Source: Planctomycetaceae bacterium (lineage in GTDB: Bacteria; Planctomycetota; Planctomycetia; Planctomycetales; Planctomycetaceae). Taken from it: DNA of 64,000 nucleotides. Made by a program: the position numbers and the translations under genes. Position 1 is the first letter of the stretch. Each line of letters begins with the position of its first letter. The notes beneath the pieces are model-generated. The model saw only the letters and a list, made by a program, of their open reading frames with translations. It did not search any database and was not told where the DNA came from. Shown piece after piece: positions 24,972 through 33,086 of the stretch. The stretch lies in NCBI GenBank assembly GCA_024742875.1, contig JANSXP010000010.1:62001-126000 (forward strand), in the 5' to 3' direction.

Positions 24972-26246
24972 ATGGAGCTGCTCTTGATCACGTGTGCCAA
25001 CTATGCCTTTGCTCTGCTGCTGCTGACGGATGTGAAGGTTGATCTTCTGGAAGGTCCCTCACTGGCGGGCGAATTGAAAGTGCTGGACGAGGACAGTGTG
25101 ACGCTGTCCGTGGACGGAGCTGAAGTCACCCGTCCGGTGGACGATGTATTGAAAGTCGTTTTTTCCGAAACACAGTCCGCTCCGGTCGGGTTGCAGGTTC
25201 TGCTGCAGGACGGCTCGCGGATTGCCGCGGACGACATTACAGCCACGGCATCTGACGTGCGGCTGACATCGGCCGCCATAGAAGAAACGGTGATTGACCG
25301 CAAACTCGTGCGCGGTCTGCTGCTGAAGAAGCTCGCCAGTGCCGCCCAACCGCAGTGGTCCGCATTTTTAAAACGTGACAATGAGCGTGACCTGCTGGTT
25401 GTGCAGAAGCGGGACGAACCAGGGCTCGATTTTCTGACGGGAATCGTCTCCAGCGTCACTCAGGAAAACGTGCCCTTCCTGCTGGATGGCTCAGAAATTC
25501 CTGTCCCCCGAGAGCGGATTGTGGGCGTCGTTTTTGGACGCGCGGAACAGGCGGACGGTCGACCCGACGGTGCTCGTATCCAGATGACGGACGGTTCGGC
25601 GTTTTATGGTGAGGACATTTTTGTGGAAGACGATCTGGTGTCGTTTGAAGCGGGGTGGGGCGAGTTTGTGGAGGTCCCGCTCGATCAGCTGGCCGCCGTT
25701 GATTACAGCGTGGGGCGCTTTCATTATTTGTCAGATCTGCCGCTGCTCACCGAGGACTATTTCGGTCTGCAGCCGGAGGGAGATGCCTGGGGCGATCAGT
25801 TTGAAGCAGATCGCTCCACACGACTGGGGCTTTCCAGTCCATGGCGGATGTCGCGCGATCGATTTCCCAACACGGGGCGGCCGCCGCTGACGCTGCGCGG
25901 ACAGCGATACACCAAAGGGCTTTGTATCTTCCCCAGCGCGCGGATCGAGTTTGCCCTGGACGGTCGCTACTCAGCCCTGCAGGCAGTGGTGGGCGTCGAT
26001 GATGACGTGGCATTCAACCAGCGGAAGGGGCAGCCGGTGACGGCCGTGGAGCTGAGAATTGAGAAAGATGGTGAGATGGTGACGAAGAAACTCGTTCGCG
26101 CGCTGGACGAGCCATTCCGCCTGAATGTGGATCTGACGGAAGCCAACACGCTGTCACTGGTTGTGGATTTCGGGGACGGATCCAGTGTTTGCGACTATCT
26201 GGATCTCGCGGAAGCGCGGCTGATCGTGAACAAGTCTGCGAAATAA
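24972..26246 (+). CDS. NPCBM/NEW2 domain secreted protein
   Basis: A ~424-residue protein with a hydrophobic N-terminus (LLLITCANYAFALLLL). The middle is beta-rich with repeated PVDDVLKVVFSE / PRERIVGVVFGR / PLDQLAAVDYS blocks. The C-terminal ~110 residues form an NPCBM/NEW2-type module (TKGLCIFPSARIEFALDGRYSALQAVVGVDDDV), a carbohydrate-binding fold found beside glycosidases and in many planctomycete secreted proteins. No hydrolase domain is fused. The ATG at 24972 is chosen because it begins the signal; the frame is open from 24864 inside the previous gene. Nineteen bases separate it from the HtrA-like protease. Confidence 0.8.
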   Translation: MELLLITCANYAFALLLLTDVKVDLLEGPSLAGELKVLDEDSVTLSVDGAEVTRPVDDVLKVVFSETQSAPVGLQVLLQDGSRIAADDITATASDVRLTSAAIEETVIDRKLVRGLLLKKLASAAQPQWSAFLKRDNERDLLVVQKRDEPGLDFLTGIVSSVTQENVPFLLDGSEIPVPRERIVGVVFGRAEQADGRPDGARIQMTDGSAFYGEDIFVEDDLVSFEAGWGEFVEVPLDQLAAVDYSVGRFHYLSDLPLLTEDYFGLQPEGDAWGDQFEADRSTRLGLSSPWRMSRDRFPNTGRPPLTLRGQRYTKGLCIFPSARIEFALDGRYSALQAVVGVDDDVAFNQRKGQPVTAVELRIEKDGEMVTKKLVRALDEPFRLNVDLTEANTLSLVVDFGDGSSVCDYLDLAEARLIVNKSAK

Positions 26247-26265
26247 CAGAACGGGAACAGTCGGA

Positions 26266-28089
26266 ATGAACGTGTGTTTGCTGAAAAACCGCATTGCCGG
26301 GATCTTTTGCCTGGTGGCTGCTGTTTGCACAGGAGCGGTTTGTGCCCAGGATCTGTCGTCCGCCGAGCGGCAGCAGCAGCGGGTACGTGTGATCGAACAG
26401 ATCGCCCCCTCCGTGGTTTGCGTGATGCCCGCCACAGGACAGGGCGGTGGTTCGGGTGTGCTGATCTCTGCCGATGGTTATGCGATCAGTAACTATCACG
26501 TGACCAGCGGGTCAGGCGACTTCATGAAGTGCGGCTTGAACGATGGTCGGGTTTACGACGCCGTGATCGTTGGCATCGACCCCACTGGAGATATCGCCCT
26601 GATTCGACTGCTGGGGCGCGATGATTTTCCGTTCTGCAAAGTGGGCGACAGCGATCTGGTCCAGGCGGGAGATGAGGTGCTGGCACTGGGAAATCCGTTT
26701 TTGCTGGCGTCTGATTTTTCGCCGACGGTGACATACGGAATTGTCAGCGGCGTGCAGCGTTATCAGTATCCGGCCAATTCGTATCTGGAATACACCGACT
26801 GCATCCAGATTGATGCGTCCATCAATCCCGGCAACTCGGGCGGCCCGCTGTTCAATATTCAGGGCGAGTGGATTGGGATCAACGGGCGCGCTTCGTTTGA
26901 AAAACGCGGTCGCATTAATTCCGGCGCGGCCTACGCAATATCTGTGCGTCAGGTGATGCTGTTTGTGGAGCAGTTGCGGTCTGGTCGCATTGTCGATCAT
27001 GGTCGCACGGACTTTACCGTCAAAACGGGGGCTGATGGTGTGGTGGAAGTGGCTGAGGTGTCGCAGATCTCAGAAGCCCGGCGGCGTGGCCTCAGGCCCG
27101 GTGATGAATTGATTTCATTTGCCGGTAGGTCGCTGACCAGTGCCAATGATTTCAAAAACATTGTTGGCATCTTTCCGGCAGGAACCCGTGTGCCTTTCAC
27201 ATTTCGCAATCGTGAAGGCGTGCAGAAGGGGACGGTCCGGCTCAAACCACTTCATGAGTTTGACGCGGCGCCAGAGATTCCCGGTGGCCCCCCCCAGCGT
27301 CCCGGCGGGCAGCCTCAGCCAGACGAAGACGGTGAGGAAGGTGAGGAAGGTGAGAATGACGAACGGCCGGATATTCCGCTGCAGCAACTTATGTCGCCGC
27401 CGGCTCCGCCCCCTCCGGCAAAGTATGCTCACCTGTTTGAGAAGAAGAAATCCTTTGCCAACTTTTACTTCAACCGCATTGCCACCGACAGAGTGCTCAC
27501 GCCGCTTAAGGAGCGTTTAGCGACAGACACGCCAGCCGTTCGTTCGTGGTTGATTGAGCTGGAGAATCCCGCAAACGCCGATGGGGCTGTGGGAGAGTTG
27601 ATGATTAGCGCGGAGGCCGCGGGACTGCTTGGAGAGACCTGGCCGGTGGCCCATCAGAAGGCGGGCGAACTGGCGGCTGATTCGGAGCCGTTTGAGTTTT
27701 ACGGCCTGCTGGCTGGCGGTATGGAGTGGTTTCGACTGTTTCGGGGTGAGCGTGAACAGTACGCCGAGATCATCTATCTCGGAAAAGAAACGCTGTTTGG
27801 AACACAGACAAACGTGGATGTCATGCAGATGACGTCGGATTCACAGACGGCCCGCTGGTATTTCGAGCCCGGCGAGCCACTGCCCGTGGGGCTGGATTTG
27901 ATGTTTACTTCAGGTGCGGACGAAGCACGACTGAGATTTCGCGACTGGCAGTCGGGAGGCGGGCTGCCATGGCCGGCCGAAATTGGAGTCGTGGATAATG
28001 AGACCGAGCAGTTGATGTGGCTGAAGGTGAATTCTTTGAAGGGCCGCACCGCATCGGTTCAGGGCGACAGGCAGGGACGGGCACAATGA
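26266..28089 (+). CDS. HtrA/DegP-like S1C serine protease with PDZ and C-terminal extension
   Basis: A 607-residue secreted protease. It has a signal peptide (residues 1-27, cleaved after VCA) and a trypsin-like domain with an intact triad: His 78 (SNYHV), Asp 109 (PTGDIALI) and Ser 191 (GNSGGPL). A PDZ domain lies at about 250-330 (ISEARRRGLRPGDELISFAGRSL). A Pro/acidic low-complexity linker (about 345-385) leads to a ~220-residue C-terminal region that I do not recognise. The usual role is envelope protein quality control. Its stop overlaps the start of a paralogous gene (ATGA), so the two are translationally coupled. Confidence 0.88.
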   Translation: MNVCLLKNRIAGIFCLVAAVCTGAVCAQDLSSAERQQQRVRVIEQIAPSVVCVMPATGQGGGSGVLISADGYAISNYHVTSGSGDFMKCGLNDGRVYDAVIVGIDPTGDIALIRLLGRDDFPFCKVGDSDLVQAGDEVLALGNPFLLASDFSPTVTYGIVSGVQRYQYPANSYLEYTDCIQIDASINPGNSGGPLFNIQGEWIGINGRASFEKRGRINSGAAYAISVRQVMLFVEQLRSGRIVDHGRTDFTVKTGADGVVEVAEVSQISEARRRGLRPGDELISFAGRSLTSANDFKNIVGIFPAGTRVPFTFRNREGVQKGTVRLKPLHEFDAAPEIPGGPPQRPGGQPQPDEDGEEGEEGENDERPDIPLQQLMSPPAPPPPAKYAHLFEKKKSFANFYFNRIATDRVLTPLKERLATDTPAVRSWLIELENPANADGAVGELMISAEAAGLLGETWPVAHQKAGELAADSEPFEFYGLLAGGMEWFRLFRGEREQYAEIIYLGKETLFGTQTNVDVMQMTSDSQTARWYFEPGEPLPVGLDLMFTSGADEARLRFRDWQSGGGLPWPAEIGVVDNETEQLMWLKVNSLKGRTASVQGDRQGRAQ

Positions 28090-29102
28090 AAGTCCATCTG
28101 ATCATGACCGGATTGGCTGTGGCTTTGATCGCCGGTGACGCGGCCGCAGACGATGACGTGATTGCCTCACGGCAGGGAGCCATCGTGAAGCTGTTTGGTG
28201 CCGGCGTGGGTACGCTGGACTCCTACGGTTCCGGCGTTCTGGTATCTGCTGAAGGCCATGTGGTGACGGTTTGGAATCACCTGGTCAACACCGGATACCT
28301 GACGGCCGTGGCGTCCGACGGCCGACGGTTCGACGTGGAAGTGGTCGGCACGAGCCTGGATCACGATCTGGCCGTATTGAAACTGCAAACGATCGAGTCG
28401 GACACGTTCGAGTTTGTCGATATCAAAAATGCGAGTGATGCGGCTGCCGAGGCGATCAATGGGCAGTCAGTCCTCGCATTCAGCAACGTCTTTCACGTGG
28501 CGACCGGAGACGAGCCGGTTTCCGTGGTTCACGGTGTCATTGCCTGTCAGGCTCCACTGGCGGCCGGACTGGGACAATGGGAATTTCCCGTGAAGGAACC
28601 GGTCTACATTCTCGATGCGATTACCAACAACTCGGGCGCGGCGGGTGGCCTTCTGACAGACGCCGGTGGTCGACCGCTGGGACTGCTGGGACGGGAAATC
28701 CGACATCGTGAGACGCAGATGTGGGTGAACTATGCGGTGCCATGGGCAACTCTGCAGCCGGCCGTCACAGCCATTCTGTCCGGGCAGCGGGTCGCCGCCT
28801 CCAACACCGAAGAGCCGGATCGTTTGTCGGTCGGTCATCTGACTCAGCGTTTTGGACTGACCGTCATCCCGGGGGCACTGGAACGAACGCCTGCGTTCAT
28901 CGACCGTATTGTGCCGGATTCCATCGCTGACAGGGCGGGCCTGCGGCGGGGCGATCTGATTGTGCTGGTGGATGATCGAGTGATCAAATCCGCCAAACAG
29001 CTACGAGTCGCCCTGGCATCGTTCCGCCCACGTCAAAAAATTTCCATCACCATTGATCGAGGTGGTCGGCTGGAGATCTTGTCGTTGCGAATGCCCCGTT
29101 AG
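28086..29102 (+). CDS. HtrA-like paralogue lacking the catalytic serine (predicted pseudoprotease)
   Basis: A 338-residue protein with a signal peptide (to about residue 21, GDAAA) and a trypsin-like fold followed by one PDZ domain (about 250-335: IVPDSIADRAGLRRGDLIVLVDD). The His (65, VWNHLV) and Asp (94, LDHDLAVLKL) of the triad are in place. At the serine position the motif reads GAAGGLL instead of GNSGGPL, so Ala 186 replaces Ser. It overlaps the active paralogue by 4 bases. I infer a regulatory or scaffolding partner of that protease rather than an enzyme. The frame is open from 28017, but the ATG at 28086 begins the signal peptide. Confidence 0.85.
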   Translation: MKVHLIMTGLAVALIAGDAAADDDVIASRQGAIVKLFGAGVGTLDSYGSGVLVSAEGHVVTVWNHLVNTGYLTAVASDGRRFDVEVVGTSLDHDLAVLKLQTIESDTFEFVDIKNASDAAAEAINGQSVLAFSNVFHVATGDEPVSVVHGVIACQAPLAAGLGQWEFPVKEPVYILDAITNNSGAAGGLLTDAGGRPLGLLGREIRHRETQMWVNYAVPWATLQPAVTAILSGQRVAASNTEEPDRLSVGHLTQRFGLTVIPGALERTPAFIDRIVPDSIADRAGLRRGDLIVLVDDRVIKSAKQLRVALASFRPRQKISITIDRGGRLEILSLRMPR

Positions 29103-29135
29103 CTGGCACATCTTCCAATGAGCGCGGGCAACGGG

Positions 29136-29192
29136 AGGCCCCTGAGTCGCCCCGAACTCAGGCCCCTGAGTCGTCCCAACCTCAGGCCCCTG
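29136..29192. repeat. 24-base tandem repeat with inverted symmetry
   Basis: Two copies of a 24-base unit beginning aggcccctgagtcg (29136-29159 and 29160-29183, differing at a few bases) and a truncated third (29184-29192). Within it, actcag-gccc-ctgagt forms a hairpin. It lies in the gap ahead of the DNA ligase gene. Confidence 0.75.
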
Positions 29193-29305
29193 TTCGAACG
29201 GGAATTGCTCACTCGACTTGCATTTGTCTGGGTTTTCGACACGCTTAAGGGAAGCGGTCTGCCACGCGGCGACCAGAGACAGAAAAACCGGGTGAGTCTG
29301 ACGCG

Positions 29306-31231
29306 ATGAAGTTTGTGGGTGCAGAAGACGTGCGGCAGTGGATGGCTGACGCGGATGATATGTCGGAACTGACTGGCGGCATGGGAACGGGCACCGGCCA
29401 GCTGCCGTCGGAACTGGGTGTGCCGGAGCACCTGCAGTTTCTGATCTCAGAGTTGATCGCCGACGAAGGCGTTCTGCCGTCTGACGCTTTGGACTCCATT
29501 CCGTTTTACAGTCTGTGCCGCGGCCTGTTTTTGCCGCTGTCGATGCTGGATCCAGGCCGTGTTGCGCAGTTGTTTGGATTGCAGGTGGAGCCACCGCCGG
29601 ACTCGGCCGCGCGTGAAGTGCTCCTGAAAGACCTGCTTGATCGAGATATTGGACTCACGCTGCCGGAACAGATCGGTTGTATTCTGGGCGACGTCTTTCT
29701 CGGGGGCCGCAGCAGTGTGCGTCGTGACAGTCTGGTACGTCTGCTGATGTCACTGCGAATGATGTCCCGTCGCGACTGTCTGGACAGACTGACGCAGGTC
29801 GGTGATATCGCCGTGATGTTTGCCGAAGCGGCGGCCGACTTTCGCGGTGATCCACCACTGACCGCCGCGGAAGTGATTCGCACACTGCGGGTGCTGCCCC
29901 GGGCCAGACGCACGCAGAAGTTTCAGATTCTGCGATCACTTTACAGCCGCTGTGGACGGCTGGAAGCGTACTTTGTCACGCGGCTGCTGCTGCAGAAAGC
30001 CGGGCTGGGATTTGAGTATCAAAGTTCGCTGATTGGCCGACTGCTGGGCGAGAAGTTTGGCGTCGACGCGGAGCAGGTTGGTCACGCGATGGCACTCACA
30101 GACGTTTTTCATGTGGCAAAAGTGCTGCTGGAAGACGGGGCGGTCGGTCTGCAGAAGATTCAGCTGCAGCCTCTCGTCGCCGTCCGTCCTATGCTGGCCG
30201 GTGGTGTTACCAGCGATCTGACGGATGAGGAGTTTCCCGTCTGGGTGGAGCGGAAGTATGACGGCATCCGCCTGCTGCTGCACAAGTCCACGGATGCGCA
30301 GGGATCTGTTCTGTGTGCTTCCTACACGCGCAACCGCGGCGACTGGCTGGAACAGATCGCCGGTATGGAAGCCTCCATCAGATCGCTGCCGGCCGTGAAC
30401 GCCATCGTGGACGGTGAGTTGTTCGGGACAGTCGTGGATCTGGAAGCCGGCGTTCGACCAGCCTCGGTGTATGAAGTGTACTCTTCGCTGCAGGGGCAGA
30501 CGTCCACTCCGGTGAGCCTGCGATTTGCGGCCTTCGATCTGCTGTATCTGAACGGCATGGATGTCACCCGCAGCCCGCTCAATGAACGGCGGCAGTTGCT
30601 GATGAACCTGTTTTCGCCACTCAGTGGAGCGCCGACGCCAATTCCGTTTTCGGTCTCTCAGGGGCAGATGGCTACCAGTCATGAGGAGGTGAATCGCCTG
30701 TTTCAGCATTTCCGTTCGCAGGGTTACGAGGGGATCATTTCCAAACAGCTTCAAGCGCCTTATCGACTGGCGCATCGGGATAAGGGGTGGAAGAAACGCA
30801 AGCCGGAGATCACGCTGGATCTGGTGATTCTGGCTGCCATGCAGACCGTCACCACCAAGCAAACCAGCGGTATGTTTGGCTCGTATGTGGTGGGTGCGCG
30901 AAATTCCGAGGGTGGCTATGACATCATCGGCGACGTGGCGGGCATTGACCGCGTACGTGAGCAGGACATTCACCGCGAGATCCTGCGGGACGGTTTGATG
31001 ACCGGAGAACGCGTCGAACGCCCGAGTGCCAGCGGCGCCCGACCAGGCTTCGCCCTGCGTCCGTCCATTGTGGTGACGGTTCGGTTTGAGGGAGTCGCGC
31101 GTGATCAGGTCACTGGCGTGCTGAGTTTGCGCGACCCCAAACTGGTCGTCATTCGCTCCGACAAATCAGCCGTGGAGGCAGACACCATGTCGCGCATTGA
31201 AGAGATCTACCTGCGGCAGCGCGTCAGCTGA
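29306..31231 (+). CDS. ATP-dependent DNA ligase
   Basis: A 641-residue ligase of the archaeal/eukaryotic type I layout. It has an N-terminal helical DNA-binding domain (about 1-280), then the nucleotidyltransferase domain with motif I ERKYDGIR (Lys 317 is the expected adenylated residue). Further motifs are VDGELFG (III-like), FDLLYLNG (IIIa), EGIISKQ (IV) and WKKRKPE (V), and a C-terminal OB domain follows. It seals nicks using ATP. Bacteria normally rely on NAD-dependent LigA, so this is probably an accessory repair ligase. No Ku or polymerase domain lies nearby, so classical NHEJ is not supported here. It starts 203 bases after the HtrA pair. Confidence 0.9.
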   Translation: MKFVGAEDVRQWMADADDMSELTGGMGTGTGQLPSELGVPEHLQFLISELIADEGVLPSDALDSIPFYSLCRGLFLPLSMLDPGRVAQLFGLQVEPPPDSAAREVLLKDLLDRDIGLTLPEQIGCILGDVFLGGRSSVRRDSLVRLLMSLRMMSRRDCLDRLTQVGDIAVMFAEAAADFRGDPPLTAAEVIRTLRVLPRARRTQKFQILRSLYSRCGRLEAYFVTRLLLQKAGLGFEYQSSLIGRLLGEKFGVDAEQVGHAMALTDVFHVAKVLLEDGAVGLQKIQLQPLVAVRPMLAGGVTSDLTDEEFPVWVERKYDGIRLLLHKSTDAQGSVLCASYTRNRGDWLEQIAGMEASIRSLPAVNAIVDGELFGTVVDLEAGVRPASVYEVYSSLQGQTSTPVSLRFAAFDLLYLNGMDVTRSPLNERRQLLMNLFSPLSGAPTPIPFSVSQGQMATSHEEVNRLFQHFRSQGYEGIISKQLQAPYRLAHRDKGWKKRKPEITLDLVILAAMQTVTTKQTSGMFGSYVVGARNSEGGYDIIGDVAGIDRVREQDIHREILRDGLMTGERVERPSASGARPGFALRPSIVVTVRFEGVARDQVTGVLSLRDPKLVVIRSDKSAVEADTMSRIEEIYLRQRVS

Positions 31232-31433
31232 CCGACGTGGATCGTGACCTGGGCGGCCGCTGCCTGCGAAACCGGAGGGCGGCCTGTCTCAGTTGGAAGT
31301 CGGCGTTTTCCAGAGGCCTGGAATCCGGCGGTTGAGTTTGCCGTGCATCGGTGTGCATTCGACAATGCGGCAAAGGGGACGTGATGTTTGCCGCGGAAAA
31401 ATCCGCCGCCACCTTCCCGCCTCTAATTCTTCC

Positions 31434-31793
31434 ATGAGTGTCGAACGGATGAGCAAGCTGGAATCAGTAACGGTTGTGAAGGCCGCCAATCTTTATTTTG
31501 ACGGCCGGGTTTCCAGTCGTACGGTGGAACTGCCGGACGGCTCCACCTGTACCCTGGGCGTGATGCTGCCGGGTGAGTACACCTTCAATACAGACAAGCC
31601 GGAGCTGATGGAAATCCAGGCGGGCTCTGCCGCATGGCGTCTGTGCGAGTCGCCCGAGTCACCAGAGTCGGCCGAACCGGCGAGTTTCGTTCCCGTAGGA
31701 GCCGGAGATTCGTTTCACGTTCCTGGCAAGGCGTCGTTTCTGATACGCGTCGAGCAGACTTTGGATTACATCTGCTCGTTTCTTTCGCAGTAG
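31434..31793 (+). CDS. ppnP: Pyrimidine/purine nucleoside phosphorylase (DUF1255/PpnP family)
   Basis: A small cupin-fold protein, about 119 residues (114 if the ATG at 31449 is used). Landmarks are AANLYFDGRVSSRTVELPDG, GVMLPGEYTFNTDKPELMEI, FVPVGAGDSFHVPGKASFLIRV and the ending YICSFL, all typical of PpnP (YaiE), which phosphorolyses several nucleosides. It carries a short Glu/Ser/Pro-rich insert (ESPESPESAEPAS) before the GAGDSF block, which is not typical of the compact family. Its stop codon directly abuts the stop of the convergent NHL gene, leaving no spacer. Confidence 0.85.
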   Translation: MSVERMSKLESVTVVKAANLYFDGRVSSRTVELPDGSTCTLGVMLPGEYTFNTDKPELMEIQAGSAAWRLCESPESPESAEPASFVPVGAGDSFHVPGKASFLIRVEQTLDYICSFLSQ

Positions 31794-32903
31794 TCATGGC
31801 CTGTCGCTCTTGGCGCGATCAACTTCCTGCCGGGGCACCGCCATTCGGAGAATGCGGTTGTGGCTGGTGTCAACAATGTACAGGTGGTCGCCTTCCCAGC
31901 AGACACCGTGAGGATTCCTGAGGACCAGTGATTCTTCTCCGATCCCCCGTCCCAGAACGGTCGTGACCTGCTGGGTGTCCGGATCAAACCGTCGTATGGC
32001 GGCATTGCGATCATCGGCGATGTAGACCCGATTGTCGGGGGCGACACACAAATGCTTGGGGGAGTCAAACTGAGCCTGCGTTCCCCTGCCGTCGACGAAT
32101 CCTTTCTCACCGTTGCCGGCCACCGTGTGAATGGTGCGATTTGGCCTGACGACCCGCAGCGCATGGCCACCGCGTTCCAGTATGTACAGGTTACCGTTCG
32201 TGTCGGCCGCCACAGCCCGAGGATCCACCAGTGGTGCTGCGGTCGCAATGGCGCCGTCTTCGGGAACCCCCCGCGTGCCGTTGCCGGCGATGGAAGTGGT
32301 CAGCCCAGTGGCCAGGTCGATGGCCCGAATACGACGGTTGCCGATATCCACCACATGCAGCACGTCGGCGTCCGGCGTCAGTGTGACGCACATGATGTCG
32401 GAAAACTGAGCGTTCAGCGCTGGCCCGCCGTCTCCGGAGAATCCGGATTCGCCTGTTCCGGCAAATCGATTGACGTTTCCGGTGGCCGCGTCAATGCGGC
32501 GAATGCAGTGATTCCACGTGTCGGCAATGTACACGTCCCCGTTGGGTGTGACAGCGCAGTTGTGCATCCCATTGAACGTGGCATCACCGAGGGGGCCATC
32601 GTCCCCTTTCCAGGACCGGGAGCCGTCGCCGGAAACCCAGAGCAGATCTCCTGTGGGATCACGTCGATGGATCCGACCGCCCTCCAGTTCGACAATAAAC
32701 ATGCGGCCCTCTGTGGTGAAGTCGATCCCGAATGGCCGCTTCAGCGGACTGCTCTCGGGTGACCAGCCGCCACCCTCGCTGGTGAGCACATCACCGACAA
32801 CGATTTCGACGTGTTCAAACTGGCGTTCGTCGGCAACACAAGCAGCAGTGAGTCGATTCAGAAACATCGCAGGGAGCAGCAGGATAAGCAGCAGCGGAGG
32901 CAC
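31794..32903 (-). CDS. Secreted NHL-repeat beta-propeller protein
   Basis: A ~369-residue protein with a signal peptide (PPLLLILLLPAMFLNRLTAA) and about five to six NHL-type blades. Repeated blocks include NGDVYIADTWNHCIRRID, NGNLYILERGGHALRVV, DNRVYIADDRNAAIRRFD and HLYIVDTSHNRILRM, interleaved with AGTGxxGFSGDGGPA. Such proteins are common in planctomycetes and are thought to bind other macromolecules or act as lactonase-like folds; no catalytic residues can be assigned. The GTG start at 32903 is chosen because AAAGGA lies 6 bases upstream and the signal follows directly; the frame is open to 33083. Confidence 0.82.
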   Translation of the reverse strand: MPPLLLILLLPAMFLNRLTAACVADERQFEHVEIVVGDVLTSEGGGWSPESSPLKRPFGIDFTTEGRMFIVELEGGRIHRRDPTGDLLWVSGDGSRSWKGDDGPLGDATFNGMHNCAVTPNGDVYIADTWNHCIRRIDAATGNVNRFAGTGESGFSGDGGPALNAQFSDIMCVTLTPDADVLHVVDIGNRRIRAIDLATGLTTSIAGNGTRGVPEDGAIATAAPLVDPRAVAADTNGNLYILERGGHALRVVRPNRTIHTVAGNGEKGFVDGRGTQAQFDSPKHLCVAPDNRVYIADDRNAAIRRFDPDTQQVTTVLGRGIGEESLVLRNPHGVCWEGDHLYIVDTSHNRILRMAVPRQEVDRAKSDRP

Positions 32904-32909
32904 GGCAGT

Positions 32910-32915
32910 TCCTTT
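32910..32915 (-). promoter_or_regulatory. Shine-Dalgarno that sets a GTG start
   Basis: On the minus strand AAAGGA precedes GTG (32903) by 6 bases. It decides the start of the NHL protein in favour of this GTG over an upstream in-frame codon at 33083. Confidence 0.7.
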
Positions 32916-33086
32916 CGGTATCGGTGGTGAGAAAGACGGCTCAGAAAGCCGTTCATGAAACGGGGCATGAATCGAGGCACGCCCGGGGGGACGCGGATTG
33001 TGCGGCTGTGCGGCTGAGTGTATTCTGCGGACAGCGCTGCTGTCATCAGCGATGTCCTGCACTCTTTCTTCTGTTCTGAGCAACTC

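Noticed and set aside
29099-29431. Minus-strand frame across the repeat before the ligase
   Set aside because: Its repetitive GRLRGL product comes from the DNA repeat itself and overlaps the ligase start.
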